Assembly: GCF_900176435.1 (NCBI RefSeq)
Contig: NZ_FWYE01000001.1
Location: 434,001 to 498,000 of the forward strand
DNA length: 64,000 bases
Origin: Picrophilus oshimae DSM 9789
GTDB taxonomy: Archaea > Thermoplasmatota > Thermoplasmata > Thermoplasmatales > Thermoplasmataceae
Direction of reading: 5' to 3'
A model generated the notes under the pieces. It saw only the letters and a list, made by a program, of their open reading frames with translations. It was not told the origin of the DNA and ran no database searches. Each line of letters opens with the position of its first letter. Within the stretch, counting starts at the first letter, position 1. Of the stretch, positions 1-7,645 are shown piece after piece. Made by a program: the position numbers and the translations under genes.

Positions 1-99
1 AGCATTGATGCCAATATATTTAAATATTCTGACTACGGCATACTTATGGATGTCAACGACTTCGTAAGAAGGCTCCATGAAAAAGTTTTTAAAAATTAG
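1..99 (+). CDS. electron transfer flavoprotein alpha subunit, C-terminal fragment
   Basis: Only the last 32 codons are in the window; the gene begins upstream. The residues run ANIFKYSDYGILMDV and then a short helix. This matches the conserved C-terminal FAD-binding end of ETF alpha subunits (family pattern A-x-IF-x-x-ADYGIVGD). ETF passes electrons from acyl-CoA and other flavin dehydrogenases to the quinone pool. The reading frame is open from base 1 to the TAG at 97-99. The call rests on a short motif, so it should be confirmed with the upstream sequence. Confidence 0.65.
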   Translation, partial: SIDANIFKYSDYGILMDVNDFVRRLHEKVFKN

Positions 100-114
100 T
101 ATTTTTTCTTAATA

Positions 115-122
115 TTTATATA
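115..122 (+). promoter_or_regulatory. TATA box of the aminotransferase gene
   Basis: The sequence tttatata is centred about 24 nt upstream of the ATG at 143, and no Shine-Dalgarno sequence lies between them. This is the usual spacing of an archaeal TBP/TFB promoter for a leaderless mRNA. Confidence 0.6.
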
Positions 123-142
123 CATTTCAAAGTTATCTATTC

Positions 143-1327
143 ATGAAATACGAATTCTCGGACAATTTAAATTATATGAAATCATCCGCAATAAGGAATC
201 TGTTAAAATACATACAGCAGCCTGGAATGATCTCATTTGGCGGCGGAATGCCAAACCCGGAGACCTTTCCAATAGATAAGATAATGGAGATCACAAATGA
301 TGTTTTAAAAAATTATGGAAAGAGTGCATTGCAGTACGGTACAACAGACGGCCTCAAACTTTTAAGGGATGAGCTTGTTAAATTCATATTAAAGGATGAG
401 AATATAAAATGTGGCCCTGAGAACATATTTATAACAACAGGATCACAGCAGGCACTGTACGCTCTTTCAAAGATCTTTGCAAATCCAGGCGATAAGGTAA
501 TACTTGAAGCACCGACATACGTTGGTATGATATCATCTTTAAATGCCAATGCCGTGGATTCAGAATCAATAGGAATGGACGAAAACGGAATGATTGTTGA
601 GAACCTCGAGGAAAAGATAAAATCAATGATAAAAGATGGTAAAAAGCCCAGGTTTATATATACAATACCAACATTTCAGAATCCTGCAGGTTATACAATG
701 CCGCTGGACAGAAGAAAACATTTAATAGAGATATCAAAAAAATACGAGATACCTGTAATAGAGGATAATCCATATGGCGATTTAAGATACTCTGGAAGCA
801 AGGTACCAACACTGAAAAGCCTTGATGATGATGTTATATACCTTGGAACGTTCTCAAAGGTCATGGCGCCCGGGTTGAGAACCGGATATGTAATAGCAAG
901 TGAGGACGTTGCATCGAAGTTAAACCTTTTAAAACAGGCACTTGATCTTGCAGGCGATTCTTTCTCACAGTACATAGCCTATGAATACCTTAAAAACGGT
1001 ATAATATACGAGCAGATACCAAAAACCATAGAATTATATAAAAGAAAGAGAAATGTTATGCTTGAGGCACTGGACGAGCATGTTGACAATGCCGAGTGGT
1101 CAAAACCAGATGGTGGCATGTTCCTCTGGCTAAGGATAAAAAAGAACGTGGATTCAGAGAAACTCCTTGAAAAGGCCATAGAGAAAAAGGTTGCTTATGT
1201 TCCAGGCTCTGCGTTTTATCATAAAAACCCGGAATTAAATACAATGAGGCTGAATTTCACCTACGCAGATGATGATGATATAAAGGATGGTATAAAGAGG
1301 CTTGGCCAGGTGATAGCCGAGGCATAA
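143..1327 (+). CDS. PLP-dependent aminotransferase, class I/II (2-aminoadipate/aromatic aminotransferase type)
   Basis: A 394-residue fold-type I aminotransferase. The N-terminal ISFGGGMPNPETFP segment, the YGTTDG segment and the PTFQNPAGY motif are typical of the LysN/ARO8-like (MocR-catalytic-domain) group. The Schiff-base lysine is K239 in GTFSKVMAPGLRTGY. The C-terminal arginine that binds the substrate carboxylate is in NTMRLNF. The family transfers amino groups from 2-aminoadipate, aromatic or branched-chain amino acids to 2-oxoglutarate; the exact substrate cannot be read from sequence. It is monocistronic with its own TATA box. The first ATG fits a leaderless start. Confidence 0.85.
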   Translation: MKYEFSDNLNYMKSSAIRNLLKYIQQPGMISFGGGMPNPETFPIDKIMEITNDVLKNYGKSALQYGTTDGLKLLRDELVKFILKDENIKCGPENIFITTGSQQALYALSKIFANPGDKVILEAPTYVGMISSLNANAVDSESIGMDENGMIVENLEEKIKSMIKDGKKPRFIYTIPTFQNPAGYTMPLDRRKHLIEISKKYEIPVIEDNPYGDLRYSGSKVPTLKSLDDDVIYLGTFSKVMAPGLRTGYVIASEDVASKLNLLKQALDLAGDSFSQYIAYEYLKNGIIYEQIPKTIELYKRKRNVMLEALDEHVDNAEWSKPDGGMFLWLRIKKNVDSEKLLEKAIEKKVAYVPGSAFYHKNPELNTMRLNFTYADDDDIKDGIKRLGQVIAEA

Positions 1328-1384
1328 ATTCTATTTATAATTCTATTTATAAATTTATTAATAAGTATTCAACATTATGATTTA

Positions 1385-2344
1385 ATGATAACGCTCGTTG
1401 GTGGAACATTTAACTGTATTCATATAGGTCATAAGAGGCTTTTAAGGACTGCAATATCATTTAAAGACGATCTTATAATAGGTCTTACAAGCGATGATTA
1501 CACAAGGAAAAACAAGAGCTATAAAATACCATATGAAAAAAGAAAGATGGAGCTGGAAAGATTTATTTCAAAGTACACTGAAAGATTTATAATAAGGCCA
1601 ATTGATAGTCCATATGGAAGCACGCTTGAGGTAAATGAACCTGCAAGAATAGTTGTTTCGCCTGAGACCTATTTAAATGCATTAAAGATCAATGAGAGGC
1701 GTGCAGAGCTTGGGCTTATGCCAATAAATATTGTAAGAGTACCATTTGTTCTTGCCGAGGATTTATTTCCTGTTAGTTCAACAAGAATACTTAATAATGA
1801 GATAACAAAAACAGGAAAAAGAAAAAAAACAATAAAAATATCGATATCCACAGGAAATGATGTCAAGGAGCGTGCGCTTAAGGTCTTTTTGAGCAATCAC
1901 ATGAAAAATTTCAGGGTAACAAGAAACAGTGATTACAAACTGGAGGCCGAGCAACCATTTGGCAGTGATACTGAAAGATTTGCTGTTAAGAGGGCACTTT
2001 CAGGATTAAAGGATAATGATTATTCAGTAGGTGTTGAATCCGGTCTTTATTATAATAAAATAAATGACAGATACTATGATGTTCATTTCTGCGCGGTTAT
2101 CGATAGATATGGAAGGATAACCACTGGCTACAGCAGGGGTTTTGAAATACCATATAAAATTGTAGATTATATAAAATCCGGAGTGAGTTCACCCTATGAA
2201 AAATACACCGGAATAGAGAATATAGGAAAAAAGAACGGAATAATTGGTGAGATCACATTTAATAAAATAAGGCGCTTTGATCTTATTTATGATTCAATTG
2301 AGATGGCCTTTGCACCAAGGATTAACCCGTCAATTTACATTTGA
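1385..2344 (+). CDS. coaD: bifunctional phosphopantetheine adenylyltransferase / inosine-xanthosine triphosphatase
   Basis: A fusion of two enzymes in 319 residues. Residues 1 to about 147 are an archaeal-type phosphopantetheine adenylyltransferase: GGTFNCIHIGHKRLL carries the nucleotidyltransferase HxGH motif and PVSSTRI the second ATP-binding motif. It makes dephospho-CoA from 4'-phosphopantetheine. Residues about 148-319, starting KISISTGNDVK, are a YjjX/DUF84-type ITPase/XTPase (SDTERFAVKRA, VGVESGL), which hydrolyses non-canonical purine NTPs. A lysine-rich linker (KTGKRKKTIK) joins the halves. I recall this fusion being annotated in other Thermoplasmatales but could not check. Why CoA synthesis and nucleotide house-cleaning should be joined is unclear. 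Confidence 0.85.
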   Translation: MITLVGGTFNCIHIGHKRLLRTAISFKDDLIIGLTSDDYTRKNKSYKIPYEKRKMELERFISKYTERFIIRPIDSPYGSTLEVNEPARIVVSPETYLNALKINERRAELGLMPINIVRVPFVLAEDLFPVSSTRILNNEITKTGKRKKTIKISISTGNDVKERALKVFLSNHMKNFRVTRNSDYKLEAEQPFGSDTERFAVKRALSGLKDNDYSVGVESGLYYNKINDRYYDVHFCAVIDRYGRITTGYSRGFEIPYKIVDYIKSGVSSPYEKYTGIENIGKKNGIIGEITFNKIRRFDLIYDSIEMAFAPRINPSIYI

Positions 2345-2378
2345 GAATGTTTAAATAATTAATATGTATGTTAATATT

Positions 2379-2678
2379 ATGGTTACAAAGGAAGAGATAC
2401 TTGAGGTATTAAAGGGCGTTTCCGATCCAGAGATAGGTATGGATGTTGTTAACCTTGGACTTGTCTATGATATAAAAATAGACGGAAACCGCGTTTACAT
2501 AAAGATGACGATGACGGCCCCGACATGCCCTGTGACACCATGGATATTAACACAGGCCCAGAAGGAGGTTGAAAATCTTCCAGGTGTCGAGGCTGCTGAT
2601 ATAGAGCTTGTCTGGGATCCACCATGGAACCCAAGCATGATGAGCGATGAGGCAAAGGAGCAGTTAAACATGTTCTGA
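2379..2678 (+). CDS. MIP18/DUF59-family protein (Fe-S cluster assembly factor)
   Basis: A 99-residue single-domain protein with the family signatures SDPEIGMDVVNLGLVYDI near the N terminus and the conserved cysteine in MTAPTCPVTPW. Family members (SufT, PaaD, the MIP18 domain) help load or mature Fe-S clusters. I prefer the ATG at 2379 over the in-frame ATG at 2364: the box tttaaata at 2350-2357 lies about 25 nt upstream of 2379, fitting a leaderless transcript, and the family motif starts soon after. It sits between CoaD-ITPase and TBP on the same strand, but TBP has its own promoter. The exact client is unknown. Confidence 0.8.
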   Translation: MVTKEEILEVLKGVSDPEIGMDVVNLGLVYDIKIDGNRVYIKMTMTAPTCPVTPWILTQAQKEVENLPGVEAADIELVWDPPWNPSMMSDEAKEQLNMF

Positions 2679-2720
2679 TTTAAATATTTTTATAAATTTT
2701 TTTTGTATAAAATTAAAATG

Positions 2721-2728
2721 TTTATATA
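2721..2728 (+). promoter_or_regulatory. TATA box of the tbp gene
   Basis: The sequence tttatata is centred about 26 nt upstream of the ATG at 2751. It supports a leaderless tbp transcript and excludes the upstream in-frame TTG at 2703 as the start. Confidence 0.6.
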
Positions 2729-2750
2729 CCCTTTAAATATAAAGTTTAGG

Positions 2751-3311
2751 ATGACAATGAGCGAGATGGAGAAGATAACAATAGAGAACATTGTTGCCTC
2801 AACTTCACTGGCAGAGCACCTGGACCTTAGCAAGATCGCACTTGCCTTGGAGGGTTCAGAGTACGAGCCTGAGCAGTTCCCCGGGCTTATATACAGGCTT
2901 CAGGAGCCAAAGACCGCGGTTTTGATTTTTAGAAGTGGCAAGGTCAACTGCACAGGGGCAAAGAACCTTGACGATGTTAAAAAGACAATAGACATAATAA
3001 TAGATAAATTAAAAAAGGCTGATATAGAGGTTTATGACAATCCAGATATAATAGTGCAGAACATCGTTGCAGTCTACGATTTAGAATCAAATCTGAATTT
3101 AACCGATATAGCAATGTCCCTTGGACTTGAAAATGTTGAGTACGAGCCTGAGCAGTTCCCAGGGCTTGTATACAGGGTTGAGGAGCCAAAGGTTGTGCTT
3201 TTATTGTTTGGTTCCGGCAAGGTTGTATGCACCGGTGCAAAGGAGGAGAACGAGATAGAGCAGGCTGTAATAAAGGTAAAAAAGGATCTGCAAAAGGTCG
3301 GCCTTATTTAA
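2751..3311 (+). CDS. tbp: TATA-box-binding protein
   Basis: A 186-residue general transcription factor that binds the TATA box and recruits TFB and RNA polymerase. The saddle is built of two imperfect direct repeats, each with the EYEPEQFPGL-(I/V)-YR segment (about residues 38-50 and 128-140), followed by a beta strand and the SGKV-x-CTGAK signature. The start at 2751 (MTMSEMEK) is set by the TATA box at 2721-2728. An upstream extension from 2703 would add residues unlike the family. The gene converges on truD, overlapping it by 8 bp. Confidence 0.95.
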   Translation: MTMSEMEKITIENIVASTSLAEHLDLSKIALALEGSEYEPEQFPGLIYRLQEPKTAVLIFRSGKVNCTGAKNLDDVKKTIDIIIDKLKKADIEVYDNPDIIVQNIVAVYDLESNLNLTDIAMSLGLENVEYEPEQFPGLVYRVEEPKVVLLLFGSGKVVCTGAKEENEIEQAVIKVKKDLQKVGLI

Positions 3312-4518
3312 TTATTTCCCTTAAGAATGATGTTGCGTATATGCCCCTGCCAAGAATAAAATCCAATTTATTTTTTTCTGGAAATTTTAAATTAATGGGT
3401 TTTGCTGAAATTATCCGGTAATCGCCTGATGAGCTCATATATGAATATTCACCGGGTATTTTAAAATCCTGTAATGATACATTCTCATCTTCAAGAACCT
3501 TTAGCATAATATCTCTTTGCAGACCGTCTGGCATCCTTGTATCAAATCCTGGCAGCGGTATTACAGGCCTTATTTTGTCCATGGATGATAGATTGTTCAG
3601 CATTTCAAGGTTGTATCTGTTTGCCTCGATTAGCCTTTTTTTATCAGGATTGAAATAATCATCTATATTATATAATAAATCACCCTCAATCACAGTTTTT
3701 AAATCTTTTACATGCTTCATCCTTTCAGATAGCATTTTATTAAAAAGATATGATTGAAATGCGTGCACAAACATTATTGAAAGGTTCTTTGGCAGCGCAT
3801 TAAATGCACTGGATTTATTCCCTGATGCTATTGCCCCAAGTATGCTTCTTTCAAACGTTAAATTTCCAGGGTATTCCTTTAATGAGTTTTTTGCATCCAT
3901 GTTTTTACCATAGTTTATTCTGTATTCCTCGGTGTCAAAGTTATCATCATAGAGATATTTGTCCGCGGCCTTTTCATACTCACCCTTTATTATCATTTTT
4001 CCTATGTAATGTGTGTTTGACCTCATTGATCCAAAACGCTGAACACCAAAAAAATTTGGAAATCCACCTTTTTCATTGATCTCCTTTAAAGTTTCAGATG
4101 AATCGTTTTCCAAATCACCAGGATAATCAACCTTTATTAAAAATCTGTTTCCGTAAAGATCACCAAGCTTTATTATATCATTTGATCTAAACTGTTCTAT
4201 TATCTCAATGCCGTTAATGGAGCCTGAAAACATCCTGTCAGTGTTTATACAAAAGTACTGTGTTGTTACGGCCCTTTTATCCTTTGTGCCTGCATATGTT
4301 ATTCTCTTTCTGCTTATGTTCATGTGCCTTGCAAGATACATAACAAAGCGATTTGTGTCCCAATCATATAACCTTGCCTTTATAATTAAATATTTTCCGT
4401 TATCATCCTTTTTTATATCAAACGGGATCTCCTCAACGATGAAATCTTCTGGATTGTTCTTTATCGTCCCGTTTAACTTTTCAGTTTTTGTTATGTATCC
4501 ATACATGCCAAGATCCAT
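3304..4518 (-). CDS. truD: tRNA pseudouridine synthase D
   Basis: A TruD/Pus7-family synthase of 404 residues. It isomerises uridine 13 (in archaea also other positions) of tRNA to pseudouridine. The catalytic aspartate is D80 in the family motif AGTKDKRA. NFFGVQRFGS and the C-terminal PGFDTR segments are also conserved. The open frame extends to 4551, but I start at the ATG at 4518: the box atataaaa (4538-4545 on the plus strand) lies about 23 nt upstream of it. It is divergent from pdxT, with about 80 bp of shared promoter region. Confidence 0.9.
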   Translation of the reverse strand: MDLGMYGYITKTEKLNGTIKNNPEDFIVEEIPFDIKKDDNGKYLIIKARLYDWDTNRFVMYLARHMNISRKRITYAGTKDKRAVTTQYFCINTDRMFSGSINGIEIIEQFRSNDIIKLGDLYGNRFLIKVDYPGDLENDSSETLKEINEKGGFPNFFGVQRFGSMRSNTHYIGKMIIKGEYEKAADKYLYDDNFDTEEYRINYGKNMDAKNSLKEYPGNLTFERSILGAIASGNKSSAFNALPKNLSIMFVHAFQSYLFNKMLSERMKHVKDLKTVIEGDLLYNIDDYFNPDKKRLIEANRYNLEMLNNLSSMDKIRPVIPLPGFDTRMPDGLQRDIMLKVLEDENVSLQDFKIPGEYSYMSSSGDYRIISAKPINLKFPEKNKLDFILGRGIYATSFLREIIK

Positions 4519-4599
4519 GAAAATGTATGCAATATTAATATAAAACATCAATATATTGTTTTAAAATACTTTTAATATAAATTAAGTATATCTTCAACG

Positions 4600-5169
4600 A
4601 TGAAAATCGGTGTTCTTGGAATTCAGGGGGATGTTTACGAGCATTACACAGCGATAAGATCATTAAAAAACAAATATAAGGTTGAAGCATATATAATAAG
4701 ATCACCAGAGGAAATAAACGAAATGGATGGTATAATAATACCTGGCGGTGAGAGCACAACGATAACAAGGTTTTTATCCAGATACATAAATATAATAAAC
4801 GAGAACGTTAGAAATGGCATGAAGATAATGGGAACGTGTGCCGGTGCGATAATCTTATCAAAGGATACCGGAGACCCAAGGGTTCATGGAACTGGCATAA
4901 TGGATATAAAAATACAGAGAAACGCCTATGGAAGGCAGATAGATTCCTTTATTGATGCTGTAAATATAAAAAATATCGGAACGTTCAATGCCGTTTTTAT
5001 CAGGGCCCCGGTTATAGATGATCCGGGGAAAACATCAGTCCTTGGAGAATACAATGGTAAACCGGTGATCGTTGAGAATGAAAATGCAATTGCAATGACC
5101 TTCCATCCAGAGCTTACCGGTGATTTAAGAGTTCACGAGTACTTCCTAAGGAAGGTCATGGGAAACTGA
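4600..5169 (+). CDS. pdxT: pyridoxal 5'-phosphate synthase, glutaminase subunit
   Basis: A class I glutamine amidotransferase of 189 residues. PdxT releases ammonia from glutamine and channels it to PdxS for PLP synthesis from ribose 5-phosphate and glyceraldehyde 3-phosphate. Visible signatures are GVLGIQGD at the N terminus, PGGEST, the nucleophile Cys80 in GTCAGAI, and the His/Glu of the triad in TFHPELTGD. The partner pdxS is not in the window. The gene is monocistronic. Its stop is only 7 bp before the left copy of the inverted repeat that surrounds gcvT. Confidence 0.92.
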   Translation: MKIGVLGIQGDVYEHYTAIRSLKNKYKVEAYIIRSPEEINEMDGIIIPGGESTTITRFLSRYINIINENVRNGMKIMGTCAGAIILSKDTGDPRVHGTGIMDIKIQRNAYGRQIDSFIDAVNIKNIGTFNAVFIRAPVIDDPGKTSVLGEYNGKPVIVENENAIAMTFHPELTGDLRVHEYFLRKVMGN

Positions 5170-5175
5170 TGCTCC

Positions 5176-5299
5176 AGGGTGTATTTCCAGTGGAAACATA
5201 TGAAAATACTCTTTTGTTTTGAAAATTTTTTAAAATTTATATACATGGATAATAACCTCCTTTAAAAAGGGGAGAGAGGGGTGTATTTCGAGTGGAAAC
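5176..5299 (+). repeat. left arm of a ~124-bp inverted repeat flanking gcvT (also its promoter and leader)
   Basis: The arm matches the reverse complement of 6596-6719. Two blocks are identical in both arms: 21 bp at 5176-5196 and 19 bp at 5264-5282. They are 88 bp apart start to start in each arm. Between them lies a shared TATA-like stretch (aaatttatatacatgg here). The inner end carries tttcgagtggaaa and the GTG start of gcvT. The arm therefore holds the gcvT promoter, an unusual ~25-nt leader with a Shine-Dalgarno-like agaggggtg, and two copies of a 13-bp palindrome. Confidence 0.85.
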
Positions 5300-6389
5300 G
5301 AAAAATGGTAACCGGACTGCTCTTTATGATGAGCATATAAAGTTGAATGCAAAGATGATAGACTTTCATGGATGGGAAATGCCTCTTGAATACACAGGCA
5401 TTATAGATGAGCATCTTGCAGTAAGAAATCATGTTGGCATCTTTGATGTATCACATATGGGCGATATAGTTATAAAAGGTGATGATGCTGCTGCCTTCTG
5501 TGATTACATATTTCCTGGAAAGGTATCGGATATGAAAAATGGACAGTGTATGTACACTGCCTTTCTTAATAAGGATGGAAGAATCATTGATGATACAATA
5601 ATATATAGATTGTCTGAAAAAAGGTTCTTTTTTATACCAAATGCTGCAAACATAGATAGAATATATAACTGGGTGAATTCAAATAAAAACGATTATAACG
5701 TTGAGATTAAAAATTATTCATATAATATATCGCATATAGCAATTCAGGGTCCTGATTCATTGAAAATATTGGATGAGATGAAAATAAAATACCCTGGTGA
5801 GTTTAAATTCAATTATCATAATACAGAGAGTTACAATGATGTATCAGAGGATAATTCAATAATCGTTTCAGGTACAGGATACACAGGAGAAATAGGAGTT
5901 GAAATAATAGTACCAAATAAAGATGCAACTATCCTATGGGAGGATCTAATAAAAAAGATTAAAGATTACTATGGTAAACCATGTGGCCTTGGATCCAGGG
6001 ATACATTGCGAATGGAGAAGGGCATGCTTTTATCAGGTCAGGACTTTAATGAGGATAGAACACCATATGAGGCTTCCATATCATTTATAATTAATTATAA
6101 CCATGATTTTATAGGAAAAGAGGCCCTTATAAAAAACAGGAATGAATACAATGAAATATTTAGGGGTTTTATATTGAACGGGAGAAACATACCAAGACAG
6201 AACTGTGATATTATATATAACAATGAGGTTGTTGGGATTATTTCCAGTGGAAGTTACTCACCATCATTGAATAGGGGTATTGGACTTGGATATATAAAAA
6301 AGGATATAAAAATAAAAACTACCGTAAAGATAAAAATAAGGGAGAAACTTTTTGATGCTGAGGTTTCAAGGCCAAAAATGCTAAAATGA
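5292..6389 (+). CDS. gcvT: aminomethyltransferase, glycine cleavage system T protein
   Basis: A 365-residue T protein. It transfers the methylene unit of aminomethylated H protein to tetrahydrofolate, releasing ammonia. Family signatures are LYDEHIKLNAKM, FHGWEMP, the VSHMGDI folate-site motif, GYTGEIGVEI and the C-terminal GIISSGSYSPS. The start is GTG at 5292; no in-frame ATG lies near, an upstream stop is at 5253, and agaggggtg about 8 nt before it can act as a ribosome binding site. The GTG lies inside the inner palindrome of the left repeat arm. No other glycine cleavage genes are nearby, so the gene stands alone between inverted repeats. Confidence 0.92.
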   Translation: METKNGNRTALYDEHIKLNAKMIDFHGWEMPLEYTGIIDEHLAVRNHVGIFDVSHMGDIVIKGDDAAAFCDYIFPGKVSDMKNGQCMYTAFLNKDGRIIDDTIIYRLSEKRFFFIPNAANIDRIYNWVNSNKNDYNVEIKNYSYNISHIAIQGPDSLKILDEMKIKYPGEFKFNYHNTESYNDVSEDNSIIVSGTGYTGEIGVEIIVPNKDATILWEDLIKKIKDYYGKPCGLGSRDTLRMEKGMLLSGQDFNEDRTPYEASISFIINYNHDFIGKEALIKNRNEYNEIFRGFILNGRNIPRQNCDIIYNNEVVGIISSGSYSPSLNRGIGLGYIKKDIKIKTTVKIKIREKLFDAEVSRPKMLK

Positions 6390-6595
6390 TGTTTTTTCTT
6401 AATTTTTATTTTATTGTCTATATTTTATGTATAAAAAATTTTTATTTTTTTATTTTTATTTTATTTATGCGAAAGGTGTAAGCCGTAAAATTTTTAATTT
6501 AAATTTTACTAAAAAAATATATAATATAATAATATTATTTATCATTAATTATAAAAAATGAAACACTGCAAAAATTACCATGGCATCAATTTTCC

Positions 6596-6719
6596 ACTTC
6601 CAGTAGAAATATACCCCTCTCTCCCCTTTTTATTATAGTATATTTTCCATGTATGTATATTTTAATTTTTTTCCATTCTCATTCTTTATTTTTCTGCATT
6701 TCCACTGGAAATACACCCT
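6596..6719 (-). repeat. right arm of the inverted repeat flanking gcvT
   Basis: Read on the minus strand, this arm repeats 5176-5299. The 21-bp block is at 6699-6719 and the 19-bp block at 6613-6631, with the same 88-bp spacing as the left arm. A TATA-like aaaatatacatacatgg lies between them. The inner end keeps a start-like ctggaagtggaa, followed in that frame by a stop after four codons. No gene follows it leftward. It may be a relic upstream region, an element end, or a promoter for RNA antisense to gcvT. Confidence 0.8.
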
Positions 6720-6731
6720 TCAAATTTTGCA

Positions 6732-6745
6732 CTTCCAGTGGAAAC
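6732..6745 (+). repeat. extra copy of the ttccagtggaa palindrome upstream of tRNA-Ala
   Basis: The sequence cttccagtggaaac repeats the palindromic core of the two gcvT-flanking arms. It lies just outside the right arm, 12 bp from it, and about 12 bp upstream of the TATA-like tttatta of tRNA-Ala. Nothing shows whether it acts on the tRNA gene. Confidence 0.5.
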
Positions 6746-6785
6746 ATCATAAAAATTTATTAATGTAATATCAATTATGGTAAAA

Positions 6786-6857
6786 GGGCCGATAGATCAG
6801 CGGTAGATCGCCTGCTTTGCAAGCAGGAGGGCTCGGGTTCAAATCCCGATCGGTCCA
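6786..6857 (+). tRNA. tRNA-Ala (anticodon TGC)
   Basis: The 7-bp acceptor stem GGGCCGA pairs with TCGGTCC and contains the G3-U70 wobble pair that is the alanine identity element. The anticodon stem cctgc/gcagg closes the loop tttgcaa, giving anticodon TGC. The T arm has gggttcaaatccc. The discriminator is A and CCA is not fully encoded. No intron is present. A TATA-like tttatta at 6757-6763 lies about 26 nt upstream. Confidence 0.95.
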
Positions 6858-7218
6858 TTTAAATATTTACATTCGTATTTTCATTTTTAGTTCTTTCTTA
6901 TTTGTTCTTCCTTGCACTATTTAGAAAAATATAGAATTTATCTCCTAAAATAAATAAGTTTTTTCATAAAATAATCTATTTATGGAGCTTCGATTACCAG
7001 GCAATATTCATAATATTTCCAGAAATGGATTATCTCCACGCTTATTGAGAAAATAGTAGCCATTAATTTACTTATCATATTATAGCCAAGAAAATAAACA
7101 GTGTAAAAGTATTTCAATTCGATGAGAGCACTCAAAACGGAGGTTAAAATGTTTAAATTTCATCCTATAAACAAGATCTGTTGAAATCTTTATGTTCATG
7201 ATAATAAATAATATCATT
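6858..7218. other. intergenic stretch without a recognisable gene
   Basis: AT-rich sequence between tRNA-Ala and a cluster of small membrane ORFs. All frames are broken. One short stretch near 7085-7145 (frame reading KVFQFDES then a stop) faintly recalls transposase text but is too short to call. The last 30 bp contain a TATA-like ctttatgt (7189-7196) suitably placed for the ORF at 7219. Confidence 0.5.
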
Positions 7219-7335
7219 ATGGGCTATTATTCATTACCTGGAGCACCCTGCTTCAGTTTATCCTTCATTTTTCCTTATGTACTTGGGATATTTTTTATAA
7301 TTATTGGTGTCTTCATTGCAGCAAAGGTTATATAA
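7219..7335 (+). CDS. 38-residue single-span membrane peptide, hypothetical
   Basis: A short ORF of 38 codons. After a polar start (MGYYSLPGAPC), residues 12-38 are almost entirely hydrophobic, forming one membrane helix that ends AAKVI. A TATA-like box at 7189-7196 lies about 26 nt before the ATG, consistent with a leaderless transcript. Two further small membrane proteins follow on the same strand within 320 bp, which favours a real gene. I do not recognise a family, and the length alone cannot exclude chance. Confidence 0.4.
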   Translation: MGYYSLPGAPCFSLSFIFPYVLGIFFIIIGVFIAAKVI

Positions 7336-7381
7336 AAGGATCAATGATATATGGAATAACAGAAGGTTGAGGCGATAGAAC

Positions 7382-7639
7382 TTGAAAAACAGGCTCGGTG
7401 AGGATGTTAATTTAGTAAAAATTGGTTTATTCATTGTTTTCGTTGCACTACTAATATTTGGATTGATTGCGGTATTTATACTGCACTCGCACATTCTTGC
7501 CTTCATTGTAATACCGCTATTTTTCCTATTTTTCATGGTTTTTCTTGTAATTCAGTACAGGGAAGTTAGAAGTGGCAAATTTCAGAATAAAATGGACAAA
7601 ATATTGGAAAATACAAAGGAGAAATACGGGAGGAAATAA
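7382..7639 (+). CDS. small two-span membrane protein, hypothetical
   Basis: An 85-residue protein with two adjacent hydrophobic helices (about residues 12-32 and 37-57) and a charged, probably cytoplasmic C-terminal tail (YREVRSGKFQNKMDKILENTKEK) that may form an amphipathic helix. The start is TTG; an in-frame stop lies at 7376 and no ATG is available nearby. It is the middle member of three tightly spaced small membrane genes. No family is recognised. The opposite-strand frame over the same bases looks like a shadow. Confidence 0.6.
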   Translation: MKNRLGEDVNLVKIGLFIVFVALLIFGLIAVFILHSHILAFIVIPLFFLFFMVFLVIQYREVRSGKFQNKMDKILENTKEKYGRK

Positions 7640-7645
7640 ATCATT

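Noticed and set aside
6390-6595. A/T-rich runs downstream of gcvT, considered as a gene or RNA
   Set aside because: Only oligo-T stretches suited to termination and low-complexity sequence; no ORF or stable hairpin seen.
7085-7145. Short frame reading KVFQFDES, faintly like an IS1-type transposase
   Set aside because: Fewer than 25 codons before a stop, no start, no inverted repeats, and no further matching motif on either side.
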